Origin: an uncultured Bacteroidales bacterium
Lineage (GTDB): Bacteria > Bacteroidota > Bacteroidia > Bacteroidales > Muribaculaceae
DNA length: 64,000 nucleotides
NCBI GenBank assembly: GCA_902776955.1
Contig: CACYSG010000007.1
Coordinates: 1 to 64,000 of the forward strand
Direction: 5' to 3'
Below, piece by piece: positions 34,181 through 43,227 of this stretch. Numbering within the stretch: the stretch's first letter is position 1; every line of letters begins with the position of its first letter. Made by a program: the position numbers and the translations under genes. Under the pieces are notes generated by a model. The model made no database searches and was not told the origin of the DNA. It was given only the letters and a program-made list of their open reading frames with translations.

Positions 34181-34443
34181 GCAGGCCGAAGGTCTGCACA
34201 AGGCCAGTAGGCCTTGACTTGAACTAACACCATGGCGCGAGGGCCGTAGGTCCTCGTGGCTTGGTGAAAGAGACGCTATGCTACTCGGGCCCCGTAGGGG
34301 GCCACAAATGCAGGCAGTGATTGGCCCTCTTCGAGGCCCAATCCATTACGTGCTGGTTCCCCAGGCCACACGAGGCCTACGGCCTGTGCGCCCTGGGGTT
34401 TCCTCAATTCAAGGCCGATGGCCTTGTCGTGGTCTTCGACCAC
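34181..34443. repeat. array of eight short hairpins with 3-4 nt loops
   Basis: Eight compact inverted repeats follow one another, most with a GGCC core: GCAGGCC-GAA-GGTCTGC (34181), CAAGGCC-AGTA-GGCCTTG (34199), CGAGGGCC-GTA-GGTCCTCG (34238), GGCCCC-GTA-GGGGGCC (34288), GATTGGCCCTC-TTC-GAGGCCCAATC (34319), AGGCC-TAC-GGCCT (34373), CAAGGCC-GAT-GGCCTTG (34410), GTGGTC-TTC-GACCAC (34429). Stems differ in sequence but pairing is kept. No ORF crosses the array convincingly. The whole 34077-34543 interval has no gene. Confidence 0.65.
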
Positions 34444-34543
34444 ATCGGCCCCACCTTTTATCGGGTGAGCTCAAATGTGTCTATAGTGTATCTAGCTTAA
34501 CGACAGCCTAACGAAGCCGATAAGCATTCGGTTTCTAAAACCG

Positions 34544-35812
34544 TCAATTGCCGTTCAGCAGCAAACCAGTAAGTATGGTCACGTCGCTGATGGTGACATT
34601 GCCGTCGCCGTTCACATCGCAGTAGGGAGGAATTTCATCACCATTGAGCATCTGATTGATAATGTCTGTCACGTCGCCAATGCTCAACGTCCCGTCACCG
34701 TTCACATCGCCAGGTCCAGCACCCCTAAACGGTACAATGCGCGAGAACTTGCCCCACTCCTCATGAGCCTTGTAAGCCTCCATCGACTCGTAAGGAACAA
34801 ATAAAGTAGCTTGGCTAAAAATGCTTTCATCAGCAAAGCTGTTAGACGTGCTAGGCGGGTTAACGGATTTACAGGTTATTGATTCCAAACCCGTACAACC
34901 AGCAAAAGCTCCTCGGCCGATAGCTGTGACTGAATCAGGCAATACTATGCTTGTCAAGCCAGGACAATTTACGAAGGTTTTTTTATGAATAACATTATGG
35001 TTAGGGATGATCAAGTCGCCAGAATAACACGGAGCATGAGATTCAGGGTCTATATATTTGTTGCAGATGCCCTGTCTATTATCGACATTTGAGAGGTCCC
35101 AATTCGTAGACTCTTTGTAATAAAACCCATCATAATAGAAGTCATATCCATAAATCCCGAACTCATCAATTTCCTCTTTTAATTCCATGATCATACCCAT
35201 ATCACTGATTCCTGAAGAATTAGTAGTCATCACTTCAATAACACAGTGTTGATGACGAGGTTGTGGAGCATACCACACTTTGAACGGGCCGCTATAGTCT
35301 TCCCAATCGCTATCAATCCAGTTAGTCCAGTCATATGGGTCAACAAATCTCGTTTTATACCTGATACTACTTTCATCATCACTTTCCAGTACCATCCAGA
35401 AGGAATCAGATTCCTCGTCATGATATATAGTAAAACGAGGAATACCTGGACGAACTAACTCCTTGGTGGTTTCGCTCATCTCACACCCCTCGCTCTGGGC
35501 AGTAGCTGTAAACAACAACGTCTTTGGCATGAATTGCATATAGCCCGTAGCAGCTTCAGGGGCATAATAATAGGGATTAGCGACTTCTTCGCCATTCAAG
35601 TAGAGATGTACATCACCTTCTCCTGTGGCTGTAATCAGATAGTAAAAAACGCATACTTCATCGTAAAAATAGCAATTATCAAAACTACCATTTAATTCGT
35701 TATTGGAGCCAGCCCATTCAAAGGATATTTCAGGAGCTGGCGTTATGTCAGCAAAAGAGGCCGTGGAACATAAAGCCATCAATGCAAGAGTTAAAAAGAT
35801 CTTTTTCATCAT
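34544..35812 (-). CDS. secreted protein with leucine-rich unit and dockerin tail
   Basis: The 422-aa product has a signal peptide (MMKKIFLTLALMALCSTASFA). Two beta-rich segments like those in chitobiase-type or Ig-like surface proteins follow (CVFYYLITATGEGDVHLYLNGEEV; PRFTIYHDEESDSFWMVLES). A single LRR_5 unit comes next (VLPDSVTAIGRGAFAGCTGLESI, about residue 295). The C-terminal dockerin-like pair reads GDVNGDGTLSIGDVTDIINQ and DVNGDGNVTISDVTILTGL. The phrase RIVPFIGAGPGD/RIVPFRGAGPGD just before the tail is shared with the LRR protein at 27600, so the two share an ancestor in this part. Confidence 0.75.
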   Translation of the reverse strand: MMKKIFLTLALMALCSTASFADITPAPEISFEWAGSNNELNGSFDNCYFYDEVCVFYYLITATGEGDVHLYLNGEEVANPYYYAPEAATGYMQFMPKTLLFTATAQSEGCEMSETTKELVRPGIPRFTIYHDEESDSFWMVLESDDESSIRYKTRFVDPYDWTNWIDSDWEDYSGPFKVWYAPQPRHQHCVIEVMTTNSSGISDMGMIMELKEEIDEFGIYGYDFYYDGFYYKESTNWDLSNVDNRQGICNKYIDPESHAPCYSGDLIIPNHNVIHKKTFVNCPGLTSIVLPDSVTAIGRGAFAGCTGLESITCKSVNPPSTSNSFADESIFSQATLFVPYESMEAYKAHEEWGKFSRIVPFRGAGPGDVNGDGTLSIGDVTDIINQMLNGDEIPPYCDVNGDGNVTISDVTILTGLLLNGN

Positions 35813-35977
35813 GATTCAGTATTTTTCAGATTAAACATAATTTTTACCAATGGCGAATTTACTGAATACATCTTCAGCTTTCCAAACAAATTTTGGAAGA
35901 AAATGCACAATTGACAATTATTTCCCAAAAATTGTCTAATAATTTTACACTTTGAACAATTCTTGCCATTGTCAACA

Positions 35978-36009
35978 TTTGCTGGATTGGGGCGTTTTTA
36001 GTAAGTTTG
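35978..36009 (+). promoter_or_regulatory. Bacteroidota promoter for the esterase gene
   Basis: TTTG at 35978 and TAAGTTTG at 36002, spacing 20 nt, with the start codon 23 nt further on. Confidence 0.65.
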
Positions 36010-36031
36010 CGGCAATAAAACCAGAATTGAG

Positions 36032-37357
36032 ATGACATCCAAGCAAATTATCTTCACCATATTGTTCCTGTTGGCGGCCTTGCGGCTCACCGCCGGGCAC
36101 GTCTTGATTGACGGGACTCTTGACCAGTCGGATATCTATCCGGGGACGGTACACACCTTCCAAGTGTACGTGCCCGACCAATATGACGGGAAGCGCCCCG
36201 CCGGGCTGTATGTGGGCCTGGACGGGGTGTTGTGCAATGCCCCCCAGGTGATGGACTCGCTCATCGCCTCGCGCAAGATGCCGTGCGTCATCGGCGTGTT
36301 CCTGCAGCCAGGCATCATCAAGTCGGGCGACGGCACGGTGCTGCGCTATAACCGCAGTTACGAGTTTGACAGCACGACAGGCGAGTTCGCCCGTTTTCTA
36401 GACACCGAGTTGCTGCCCGCCGTGGAGCGAATGACCACACAACGCGGCAAGGCCATCAGGCTGTCGCGGCGTCCCGAGGACCGGATGATCTTCGGGCTGA
36501 GCAGCGGCGGCATCGCCGCGTTTAACGCCGCATGGCACCGGCCGGACTTGTTCGGCAAGGTGTTCACGGGCGTGGGCACGTTTGTGGCGATGCGCGGCGG
36601 CAACGAGTTGCAGGCGCTGGTGCGCAAGACCGAGCCGCTGCCGCTGCGGGTGTTCATCCAGGATGGCACCAACGACGTGTGGAACCCGCTGTTCGGCCAC
36701 TGGTACGAGGGCAACCAACTGCTGGCGAGCGCCGTGCGGTTTGCGGGCTGTGATGTGGAATGTGACTGGAGCGACGGTGGGCACAACGTGACGCGTGCGA
36801 GCCAGATTTTCCCGCAAGTGATGGAATGGATGTGGCGCGACTGGCCCGCCGCAACGAGCACAGGCAAGACGCAGAACGACTTCCTGCAAGAACTGCTGGG
36901 CCCCGAGGACAAGGGCTGGGAACGCATGGGCAACGGCATCGAGCACAAACCCGTTACCAGCATCATCTACCCAGACCTGACCAATATCGCCATGATTCCC
37001 GACGCGCCCGGCAACACCGTGTGGCAATATATCCTCAAGGACGGACAGCCCGTCCACGGCGAGCCCTTCTACTGGCTTCACAACGACGACGCCAGCCATG
37101 CGCTGGACCTCCAAAGCCTCGCCCTCGACGGCCGCGGCAACCTGTGGGTCGCCACCAGCATGGGGCTGCAGATATGTGACCAAAACGGGAGAGTGCGCGC
37201 AATCCTGCGCATGCCGCCGGGTTGCGGACGCGTCCACGAGATCACTATCAGGGCTGGAGAAGTGTGGATCCATAGCGCCGAGGGCGACTGGCGACGACAC
37301 TTGAACGTCACCGCTCCCGAGCTGGGAACAAGGCCCGAGAGCCAGGGACAAGGTTAA
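36032..37357 (+). CDS. secreted alpha/beta-hydrolase (esterase D-like) with C-terminal propeller-like piece
   Basis: The 441-aa product has a signal peptide (MTSKQIIFTILFLLAALRLTAG). An enterochelin-esterase-type hydrolase domain follows: nucleophile in MIFGLSSGGIAAF (about residue 161), acid in FIQDGTNDVWN, His in SDGGHNVTRA. After a linker, residues about 310-430 resemble SMP-30/gluconolactonase propeller strands (LQSLALDGRGNLWVATSMGLQICDQNGRV). Relatives cleave ester-linked carbohydrate decorations or siderophores; the substrate here is unknown. The propeller is too short to be complete. Confidence 0.8.
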   Translation: MTSKQIIFTILFLLAALRLTAGHVLIDGTLDQSDIYPGTVHTFQVYVPDQYDGKRPAGLYVGLDGVLCNAPQVMDSLIASRKMPCVIGVFLQPGIIKSGDGTVLRYNRSYEFDSTTGEFARFLDTELLPAVERMTTQRGKAIRLSRRPEDRMIFGLSSGGIAAFNAAWHRPDLFGKVFTGVGTFVAMRGGNELQALVRKTEPLPLRVFIQDGTNDVWNPLFGHWYEGNQLLASAVRFAGCDVECDWSDGGHNVTRASQIFPQVMEWMWRDWPAATSTGKTQNDFLQELLGPEDKGWERMGNGIEHKPVTSIIYPDLTNIAMIPDAPGNTVWQYILKDGQPVHGEPFYWLHNDDASHALDLQSLALDGRGNLWVATSMGLQICDQNGRVRAILRMPPGCGRVHEITIRAGEVWIHSAEGDWRRHLNVTAPELGTRPESQGQG

Positions 37358-37396
37358 AAAACTGAAAACCGAAAACTATAAATAAAAACTTATTAG

Positions 37397-37404
37397 TACC
37401 TTTG
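37397..37404 (+). promoter_or_regulatory. -7 element (TACCTTTG) for relA/spoT
   Basis: TACCTTTG lies 27 nt before the start at 37432. The -33 box is not clear. Confidence 0.5.
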
Positions 37405-37431
37405 TAGTTTGAATCAAAATGCCCAAGAGTC

Positions 37432-39654
37432 ATGATGCAGAATAACGACATAACGCCCATAACTGAAGAACAGATGATCGAGCAGGCCTATCAAAACCTG
37501 CTAAACATCTACCTGTCAAGCAATCACCGCAAGAAGGTAGAGGTTATTGAAAAAGCATTCAAGTTTGCCCGCGACGCACATCAGGGTATCCGCCGCCGCT
37601 CGGGCGAGCCCTATATCATGCATCCGCTGGCAGTGGCGACCATCGTCATCCAAGAAATCGGGTTAGGTTCGACAAGTATCAGCGCCGCGCTGCTGCACGA
37701 CGTGGTTGAGGATACCGATTACACCGTCGAGGACATCGAGTCCTTGTTTGGCAAGAAAATCGCACGCATCGTTGACGGACTGACGAAAATCTCGGGCGGC
37801 ATCTTCGGCGACCAGGCCTCGTTGCAGGCCGAGAACTTCCGCAAGCTGCTGCTGACGATGGGCGAGGACATCCGCGTCGTTCTCATCAAGATGGCCGACC
37901 GTCTTCACAACATGCGCACGCTGTCGTCGATGCCGGCCAACAAGCAGTACAAGATCGCCGGCGAGACGCTGTATGTCTACGCTCCCCTAGCCCACCGCCT
38001 GGGTCTGTATGCCATCAAGACCGAGCTTGAGGACTTGAGTTTCAAATACAACCATCCGAGCGAATATGAGCGCATCAAGAACCAGATCAGCGACAGCGAG
38101 GAGAGCCGCAACGAACTGTTTGCCCGCTTCTCAGCGCCGATTCGCGAGCGCTTGGATAACATGGGCCTGAAGTATGAATTCACCTCGCGCGTCAAGTCGT
38201 GCTTCTCGATTTGGAACAAGATGCAAGTCAAGCACATCCCCTTCCAGGAGGTATATGACCTGTACGCCGCGCGCATCATCTTTGAGTGTGACGACGAGAG
38301 TGCCGAGAAGCGCATCTGCTGGAACATCTATAACGAAATCACCGAGGTGTATGCCAAGCACCCCGACCGTGTGCGCGACTGGCTGACGACGCCCAAGGTG
38401 AACAAGTACCGCGCCCTGCACGTCACCGTGATGGGCCCCGACGGCAACTGGGTAGAGGTGCAGATACGCAGCCGCAAGATGGACGACATCGCCGAGCGTG
38501 GCTTCGCAGCCCACTGGAAATACAAGATTGGCGAGGGAGAGGAGGAAGAGGAACTGACCACCTGGCTGAGCACCCTCAACGACATTCTGAAAGACCCCCA
38601 GCCCAACGCAATCGACTTCATGGACACGATCAAGCTCAACCTGTTCTCGAGCGAAATCGTCGTGTTCACCCCTAAGGGCGAGACCATCACCCTGCCCAAG
38701 GGCGCGTCGGTGCTCGACTTGGCCTTCACGCTGCACACCGACCTGGGCACCCACTGCATCGCCGGAAACGTGAACCACAAGCTGCGCCCCCTGTCCTACA
38801 AACTCGTCAGCGGTGACCAGGTGGAGATCATCACAAGCAACTCGGGCACCCCTAAGCCCGAATGGGAGAAATTTGTCGTCACGGCCAAGGGCCGCACGCG
38901 CCTGCGCAGCGCGCTGCGTCATCAGCGCCGACTCATTATCGAGGAGGGAGAGAAACTCTTCAAGGAATTTCTGGAGGATCACGACATCCCCTACAGCAAC
39001 GAGGTGCTGTCGCTGGCCATCAGCCGCCAGCGCGTCGCGGGCAAGGAGGAACTGTTCTACATGATCGGCAACAACGAGATCACGATGAACGAGGATATGG
39101 TCAAGAAAGAGTCCAGCTCACGACTGAACTGGTGGCGCCGCAACCTGTTCAAGAGCAAGGAGGAGCATAAGGACACGACACGCGACGCCCAGAAGGCCAT
39201 CGACACCAAGGCCATCTACAGCCTGACGACCCGCGACGGCAACAGTAACTATAAGATTGCCGGCTGCTGCCACCCCATTCCCGGAGACGACGTGGTGGGC
39301 TACCTGAACAAGGCCGGCGAAGTGATTGTCCACAAGATTGACTGCCCCACCCTCGCCCGCCTGAAAGTGAGCTACGGCTCCCAACTGCTGCAGACGCAGT
39401 GGGAGGACCACAGCGACCGTTTCAGGGCCAGCATCCACATCGAGGGCATCGACCAGAAGGGTATCCTGCAGACCATCGTCAACATCATCTCCACCAACAT
39501 GTCCATCAACATGAAGCAGATGAACGTCACCGCCGATGACGGCGTGTTCAACTGCGACCTGGACGTGCTCGTGAGCGACGCTATCGTGGTCACCAACCTG
39601 TGCCGCGAAATCAAGAAAGTGAAAGGCGTTAACAACGCCGTCCGTATAAGCTAA
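37432..39654 (+). CDS. RelA/SpoT-family (p)ppGpp synthetase/hydrolase
   Basis: The 740-aa stringent-response enzyme has the full long-RSH layout. The HD hydrolase domain is at about residues 50-200 (HDVVEDTD intact, so hydrolysis is possible). The synthetase domain is at about 250-380 (YRALHVTVMG, EVQIRSRKMDDIAERGFAAHWKY). TGS lies at about 410-470, a Cys-rich ZFD-like segment (AGCCHPIPGDDVVGY) near 605, and ACT at the C-terminus (IEGIDQKGILQTIVNIIS). I leave the symbol empty because Bacteroidota carry two long RSH proteins and the sequence alone does not say which this is. Confidence 0.93.
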   Translation: MMQNNDITPITEEQMIEQAYQNLLNIYLSSNHRKKVEVIEKAFKFARDAHQGIRRRSGEPYIMHPLAVATIVIQEIGLGSTSISAALLHDVVEDTDYTVEDIESLFGKKIARIVDGLTKISGGIFGDQASLQAENFRKLLLTMGEDIRVVLIKMADRLHNMRTLSSMPANKQYKIAGETLYVYAPLAHRLGLYAIKTELEDLSFKYNHPSEYERIKNQISDSEESRNELFARFSAPIRERLDNMGLKYEFTSRVKSCFSIWNKMQVKHIPFQEVYDLYAARIIFECDDESAEKRICWNIYNEITEVYAKHPDRVRDWLTTPKVNKYRALHVTVMGPDGNWVEVQIRSRKMDDIAERGFAAHWKYKIGEGEEEEELTTWLSTLNDILKDPQPNAIDFMDTIKLNLFSSEIVVFTPKGETITLPKGASVLDLAFTLHTDLGTHCIAGNVNHKLRPLSYKLVSGDQVEIITSNSGTPKPEWEKFVVTAKGRTRLRSALRHQRRLIIEEGEKLFKEFLEDHDIPYSNEVLSLAISRQRVAGKEELFYMIGNNEITMNEDMVKKESSSRLNWWRRNLFKSKEEHKDTTRDAQKAIDTKAIYSLTTRDGNSNYKIAGCCHPIPGDDVVGYLNKAGEVIVHKIDCPTLARLKVSYGSQLLQTQWEDHSDRFRASIHIEGIDQKGILQTIVNIISTNMSINMKQMNVTADDGVFNCDLDVLVSDAIVVTNLCREIKKVKGVNNAVRIS

Positions 39655-39689
39655 TCCCCAGCGATTAATGAGATTTCACCGTATCGATT

Positions 39690-41741
39690 ATGAGAACCAA
39701 GAACAATAAGACCATCATCATCCTGCTGCTGGTGCTGTCCATCGGCCTGATCGCGACGACGCTGTTCTTCTGCCGCGAGGGAGTGCGGGCCTACAGCTTC
39801 GAAGTCGGTAAACCATGGCTGCATCCCCGCCTGGAAGCATCGTTCCAGTTTGACATCGAGCTGGACGAGGCCATGCGCAAGCACATTACCGACAGCGTGA
39901 ACCAGAACTTTGCCAAGATCTACACGCTCGACCGCAAGAAGGGTGAACAACAAGTGGCATTGCTGTCCCAAGCACTGGCAGCCAAGCCCGGCAGCCAAGC
40001 GCTGATTCAGGCCGTTATCAAGCTGTACGACGACGGCATCGTGGACAACGACGCCGCCAATGACGTACGCGAGGGTAAACAGTTGCGTTTCCTCGTGGGC
40101 AACAACCAGTTGCAAATGGTTGACACGCACTACATGAGGACCGTTCGTCAGGCTTACACCTGGCTGACCGACTCGTTAAAGGGCAACCTGGCGATACAGG
40201 AGGCCTTGAAGGGCGTGAACATCACCAACTATCTGGTGCCCAACATGATGGTGGATGTCGAGGAAAACGAGAAATGGCTCGGTGAGGACCTGCGCGACGC
40301 TCTGCGCTCTCCCGGCACGGTACAGGCCGGCGAGGCCATTATCAACCGCGGCGATATCGTCACGCCCAAGAAGGCCGCCGCCATCGAGAGTTACCACAAC
40401 GAGTTGACACGCCGCAACAAGGAGCGCAACGTGGACGAGACGCTGAACATGCTGGGTCAGGTCCTGATTGTTGCGACGCTGATGCTGGCGTTCTTCTTCT
40501 TCATGAAATTGTTGCGCAACCGGGTCTTCAAGAGCACGCGCCGCATGGTTTTCCTGATCTCGCTGATTACCCTTTTTGTCATCGGCGTGTTCCTGTGCGT
40601 GAAATTCAAGTACAGCCTGCTGTATGTGATACCCTTCGGGTTGGTGCCGATTATCGTGTCGTCGTTCTTTGACGACCACACCTCTTTCTTTGTGCACATC
40701 GTCACGGTTCTCATCTGCTCGCTGGTCGCCCAAAACGCTCACCAGGCCGAATTCATCATCATGCAGTTCCTGGCGGGCATCATCGCCATCGTGTCGGTGA
40801 AGGAACTGACCAAGCGCACCCAGCTCGTGCGGTGTGCCGCGTTCATCTTCCTGGCCTACTGCATCACCTATATCGCGATAACGCTCATCAACGATGGCGA
40901 CTTCAGCAAGTTGGACAAGTACTTCTTTGCTTTCTTTGCCATCAACTGTGTGATCCTGTCCTTCGCTTTCCTGGTCATTCCCATTGTAGAGCGCATCTTC
41001 GGTTTCACCTCGTCGATGACGCTGCTGGAGCTGGCCGACATCAACAACCCGCTGCTGCGCCTGCTCTCCACCAACTGTCCCGGCACCTTCCAGCACTCGC
41101 TGCAGGTGGCCAACCTGGGTGGTGAGGCGGCATTGCTCATCGGAGCGAACATGCAGCTCGTGCGCGCCGGAGCGCTGTACCATGACATCGGCAAGACCAA
41201 GAATCCGGCATTTTTCACCGAGAATCAGATTGGCGAGAACCCCCACGACCACCTGGTGCGCCCCGAGGACAGCGCCAAAATCGTCATTGACCATGTTTCC
41301 AACGGCCTGAAGATTGCCGAGGACGCCGACCTGCCCAAAGTCATCAAGGACCTCATCGCCCAGCACCACGGCAAGGGTGTGACCCGCTACTTCTATTACA
41401 AAGCCCGTGAGGCAAATCCCGACGTTGAGGTTGACGCCACGCCGTTCACCTATCCCGGCCCCAACCCGCAGACCAAGGAAGCTGCCATCCTGATGATGGC
41501 CGACGCCTGTGAGGCGGCCACCAAGAGCATGAGCGACCACAGCGAGGAAGCCATCTCAACGATGGTCAACAAAATCATCGATTCACAGGTTGCCGACGGC
41601 CTGCTGCGCGAGGCTCCCATCAGCTTCCGCGAGGTTGAGGCCATCAAGCAGCTGTTCATCGACCGCCTGCGCACGGCCTATCACGCCCGCGTGTCCTATC
41701 CCAGCGATGTGACCAAGAGTGACGCCCAAGAATCAAAATAA
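39690..41741 (+). CDS. PgpH-like 7TM HD-domain phosphohydrolase
   Basis: The 683-aa protein has one N-terminal helix, a large extracytoplasmic 7TMR-HDED domain (about residues 35-255), and a block of seven membrane helices (about 260-450). The cytoplasmic HD domain follows (HSLQVANLGGEAALLIGAN, ALYHDIGKTKNPAFFTENQ, IAQHHGKG). This family includes PgpH, which hydrolyses cyclic di-AMP. That activity is inferred from architecture. It starts 35 nt after the RelA/SpoT gene, likely in one operon linking two nucleotide second messengers. Confidence 0.88.
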   Translation: MRTKNNKTIIILLLVLSIGLIATTLFFCREGVRAYSFEVGKPWLHPRLEASFQFDIELDEAMRKHITDSVNQNFAKIYTLDRKKGEQQVALLSQALAAKPGSQALIQAVIKLYDDGIVDNDAANDVREGKQLRFLVGNNQLQMVDTHYMRTVRQAYTWLTDSLKGNLAIQEALKGVNITNYLVPNMMVDVEENEKWLGEDLRDALRSPGTVQAGEAIINRGDIVTPKKAAAIESYHNELTRRNKERNVDETLNMLGQVLIVATLMLAFFFFMKLLRNRVFKSTRRMVFLISLITLFVIGVFLCVKFKYSLLYVIPFGLVPIIVSSFFDDHTSFFVHIVTVLICSLVAQNAHQAEFIIMQFLAGIIAIVSVKELTKRTQLVRCAAFIFLAYCITYIAITLINDGDFSKLDKYFFAFFAINCVILSFAFLVIPIVERIFGFTSSMTLLELADINNPLLRLLSTNCPGTFQHSLQVANLGGEAALLIGANMQLVRAGALYHDIGKTKNPAFFTENQIGENPHDHLVRPEDSAKIVIDHVSNGLKIAEDADLPKVIKDLIAQHHGKGVTRYFYYKAREANPDVEVDATPFTYPGPNPQTKEAAILMMADACEAATKSMSDHSEEAISTMVNKIIDSQVADGLLREAPISFREVEAIKQLFIDRLRTAYHARVSYPSDVTKSDAQESK

Positions 41742-41812
41742 GGAAGCGCCAAGGGCAATATCTGACGCGAAATCGTGTTTATTATATATATAAATGAATA
41801 CTTGACAAGTTC

Positions 41813-42304
41813 ATGATACTGCATACCCTCCTGTTAATAGCCGGCGTGGCCTGCCTGATTGCCGCCGTGGTACTGGTACTGGTGCCGCGATGGGTCGCTG
41901 CCGTTCCCGCGTTTGTCGGGCTGGTGCTGATGCACTTGAGCTATTACATAGATGTCAAGACCATGACGTTTATCTTCTGGGGGATTGCCACGGCAATCAC
42001 CGTGGGGCTTTTCTACCTGCAACCCAGCGGGGAACCCGACGGTAACCGTTCGAGCAACCTGTATGTGGGATTCACCGCCATGGCAGGCGGTATGCTGGGC
42101 ATCCTGGTGGCGCCACGCATCATGGTGCTTGGGGTCATACTGGGTGCCGCGATGGGTCAGCTGGCCTACAGCCGCACGCCCGCCGGCAAGTGGATGCTGA
42201 CCCCGTCGAGCCAGTTCTGGCGATATTTTGCGGCGAAGTGCCTTCCCGCCATCGTCGCCATCTCGATCGTGTGTATCGCAATCATGGGCGTAGTCATTGA
42301 ATAA
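41813..42304 (+). CDS. small integral membrane protein
   Basis: The 163-aa protein is almost wholly hydrophobic, with about five helices in pairs (LLLIAGVACLIAAVVLVLV; FVGLVLMHLSYYI; FIFWGIATAITVGLFYL; MAGGMLGILVAPRIMVLGVILGAAMG; CLPAIVAISIVCIAIMGVVI). The glycine-rich repeat GGMLGILV/GVILGAAMG is like DUF456-type small membrane proteins, but I cannot confirm the family. It overlaps the frame of the next gene by a few bases and precedes it in the same direction. Confidence 0.6.
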   Translation: MILHTLLLIAGVACLIAAVVLVLVPRWVAAVPAFVGLVLMHLSYYIDVKTMTFIFWGIATAITVGLFYLQPSGEPDGNRSSNLYVGFTAMAGGMLGILVAPRIMVLGVILGAAMGQLAYSRTPAGKWMLTPSSQFWRYFAAKCLPAIVAISIVCIAIMGVVIE

Positions 42305-42329
42305 AAACGAGACAAACCATCATTCTGGA

Positions 42330-43064
42330 ATGAGACAAACCAATCATATCATCCTCACGCTAGTCGCCGTGTTCATCACGACGTTGTCCTGTTGGGGCGC
42401 GCAGCAGGATTACCCCGAGCGCAGCCAGCCCAACAAGTTCACCATCAAGAAGGTGGATTTTGACCACGTTCGTGACGTCATCTCCAACCCCAACAACGCC
42501 TATTACTACCCCAAGCTGATGAAGGCCTTCAACAGCAACGACACGACCCTGTCGATCGAGGCGTGGAGAAATTTCTACTACGGCTACACCTTCCAGGAGG
42601 ACTATAACCCCTTCCGCGAGAGCATCTATGCCAACGTGGTGGAGGACCTCTACTACAGGCGGCCCACCACCCGCGCCGAGTGTGACACCATCGAGTCATA
42701 TGCCGAGAAGTCGCTCAACGACAACATGTTCGACTTGAACCAGATGAACTATTACATCTACGTCCTCAAGGAGAAGAAGAAACATGCCCGCGCTGCCGTA
42801 TGGCAGTACCGCCTGGACCGCCTCATCGCGGCCATCATGTCCAGCGGCCGCGGCACCAAGGAGGAACCCTGGGTTGTCATCGCTCCCGAGCACGAGTATA
42901 ACATCATCAACTTCCTGGGCTTCGTCGCCACCGAGCACGAGACGCTCGAGGGCGGCATCGACTACATCAAGGTGCAGCCCGTTGCCGGCAAGAGTGCCGA
43001 GGGCTTCTACTTTGACATCTCAAGGATGATGCAGATTGCCGCGCTCAAGTTCCCCGACTATTAG
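42330..43064 (+). CDS. DUF4919-like exported protein
   Basis: From MRQTNHIILTLVAVFITTLSCWGA (signal peptide) the 244-aa product is a helical domain typical of Bacteroidota DUF4919 proteins (YYYPKLMKAFNSNDTTLSIEAWRNFYYGY ... PEHEYNIINFLGF). No catalytic motif is known to me. An in-frame Met at 42297 lies inside the preceding gene and gives a worse signal peptide. A terminator follows at 43107. Confidence 0.75.
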   Translation: MRQTNHIILTLVAVFITTLSCWGAQQDYPERSQPNKFTIKKVDFDHVRDVISNPNNAYYYPKLMKAFNSNDTTLSIEAWRNFYYGYTFQEDYNPFRESIYANVVEDLYYRRPTTRAECDTIESYAEKSLNDNMFDLNQMNYYIYVLKEKKKHARAAVWQYRLDRLIAAIMSSGRGTKEEPWVVIAPEHEYNIINFLGFVATEHETLEGGIDYIKVQPVAGKSAEGFYFDISRMMQIAALKFPDY

Positions 43065-43106
43065 GCCCAGCAATCACGGTGTAATATTTTTATCACTTAT
43101 CAACAC

Positions 43107-43134
43107 AAAAAGCTACCAAGTTTGGTAGCTTTTT
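43107..43134 (+). terminator. intrinsic terminator
   Basis: AAAAAGCTACC-AAGTTT-GGTAGCTTTTT, 11-bp stem with a T tract, 43 nt after the DUF4919 gene. Confidence 0.85.
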
Positions 43135-43153
43135 CGCTTTTTATGTAATTTTG
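43121..43153 (+). promoter_or_regulatory. Bacteroidota promoter overlapping a terminator
   Basis: TTTG at 43121 (inside the terminator stem) and TAATTTTG at 43146, spacing 21 nt, 75 nt before the gene at 43228. Confidence 0.5.
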
Positions 43154-43227
43154 CAACGATGACCGGCCACGACAAGGCCTGGTCGCAACTAATTCATTTA
43201 TTAACCATTTATTCACATTGAATCAGC

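Noticed and set aside
34181..34443. Possible integron attC array or tRNA cluster
   Set aside because: No cassette ORFs lie between the hairpins, no integrase is present, and none of the stems forms a cloverleaf.
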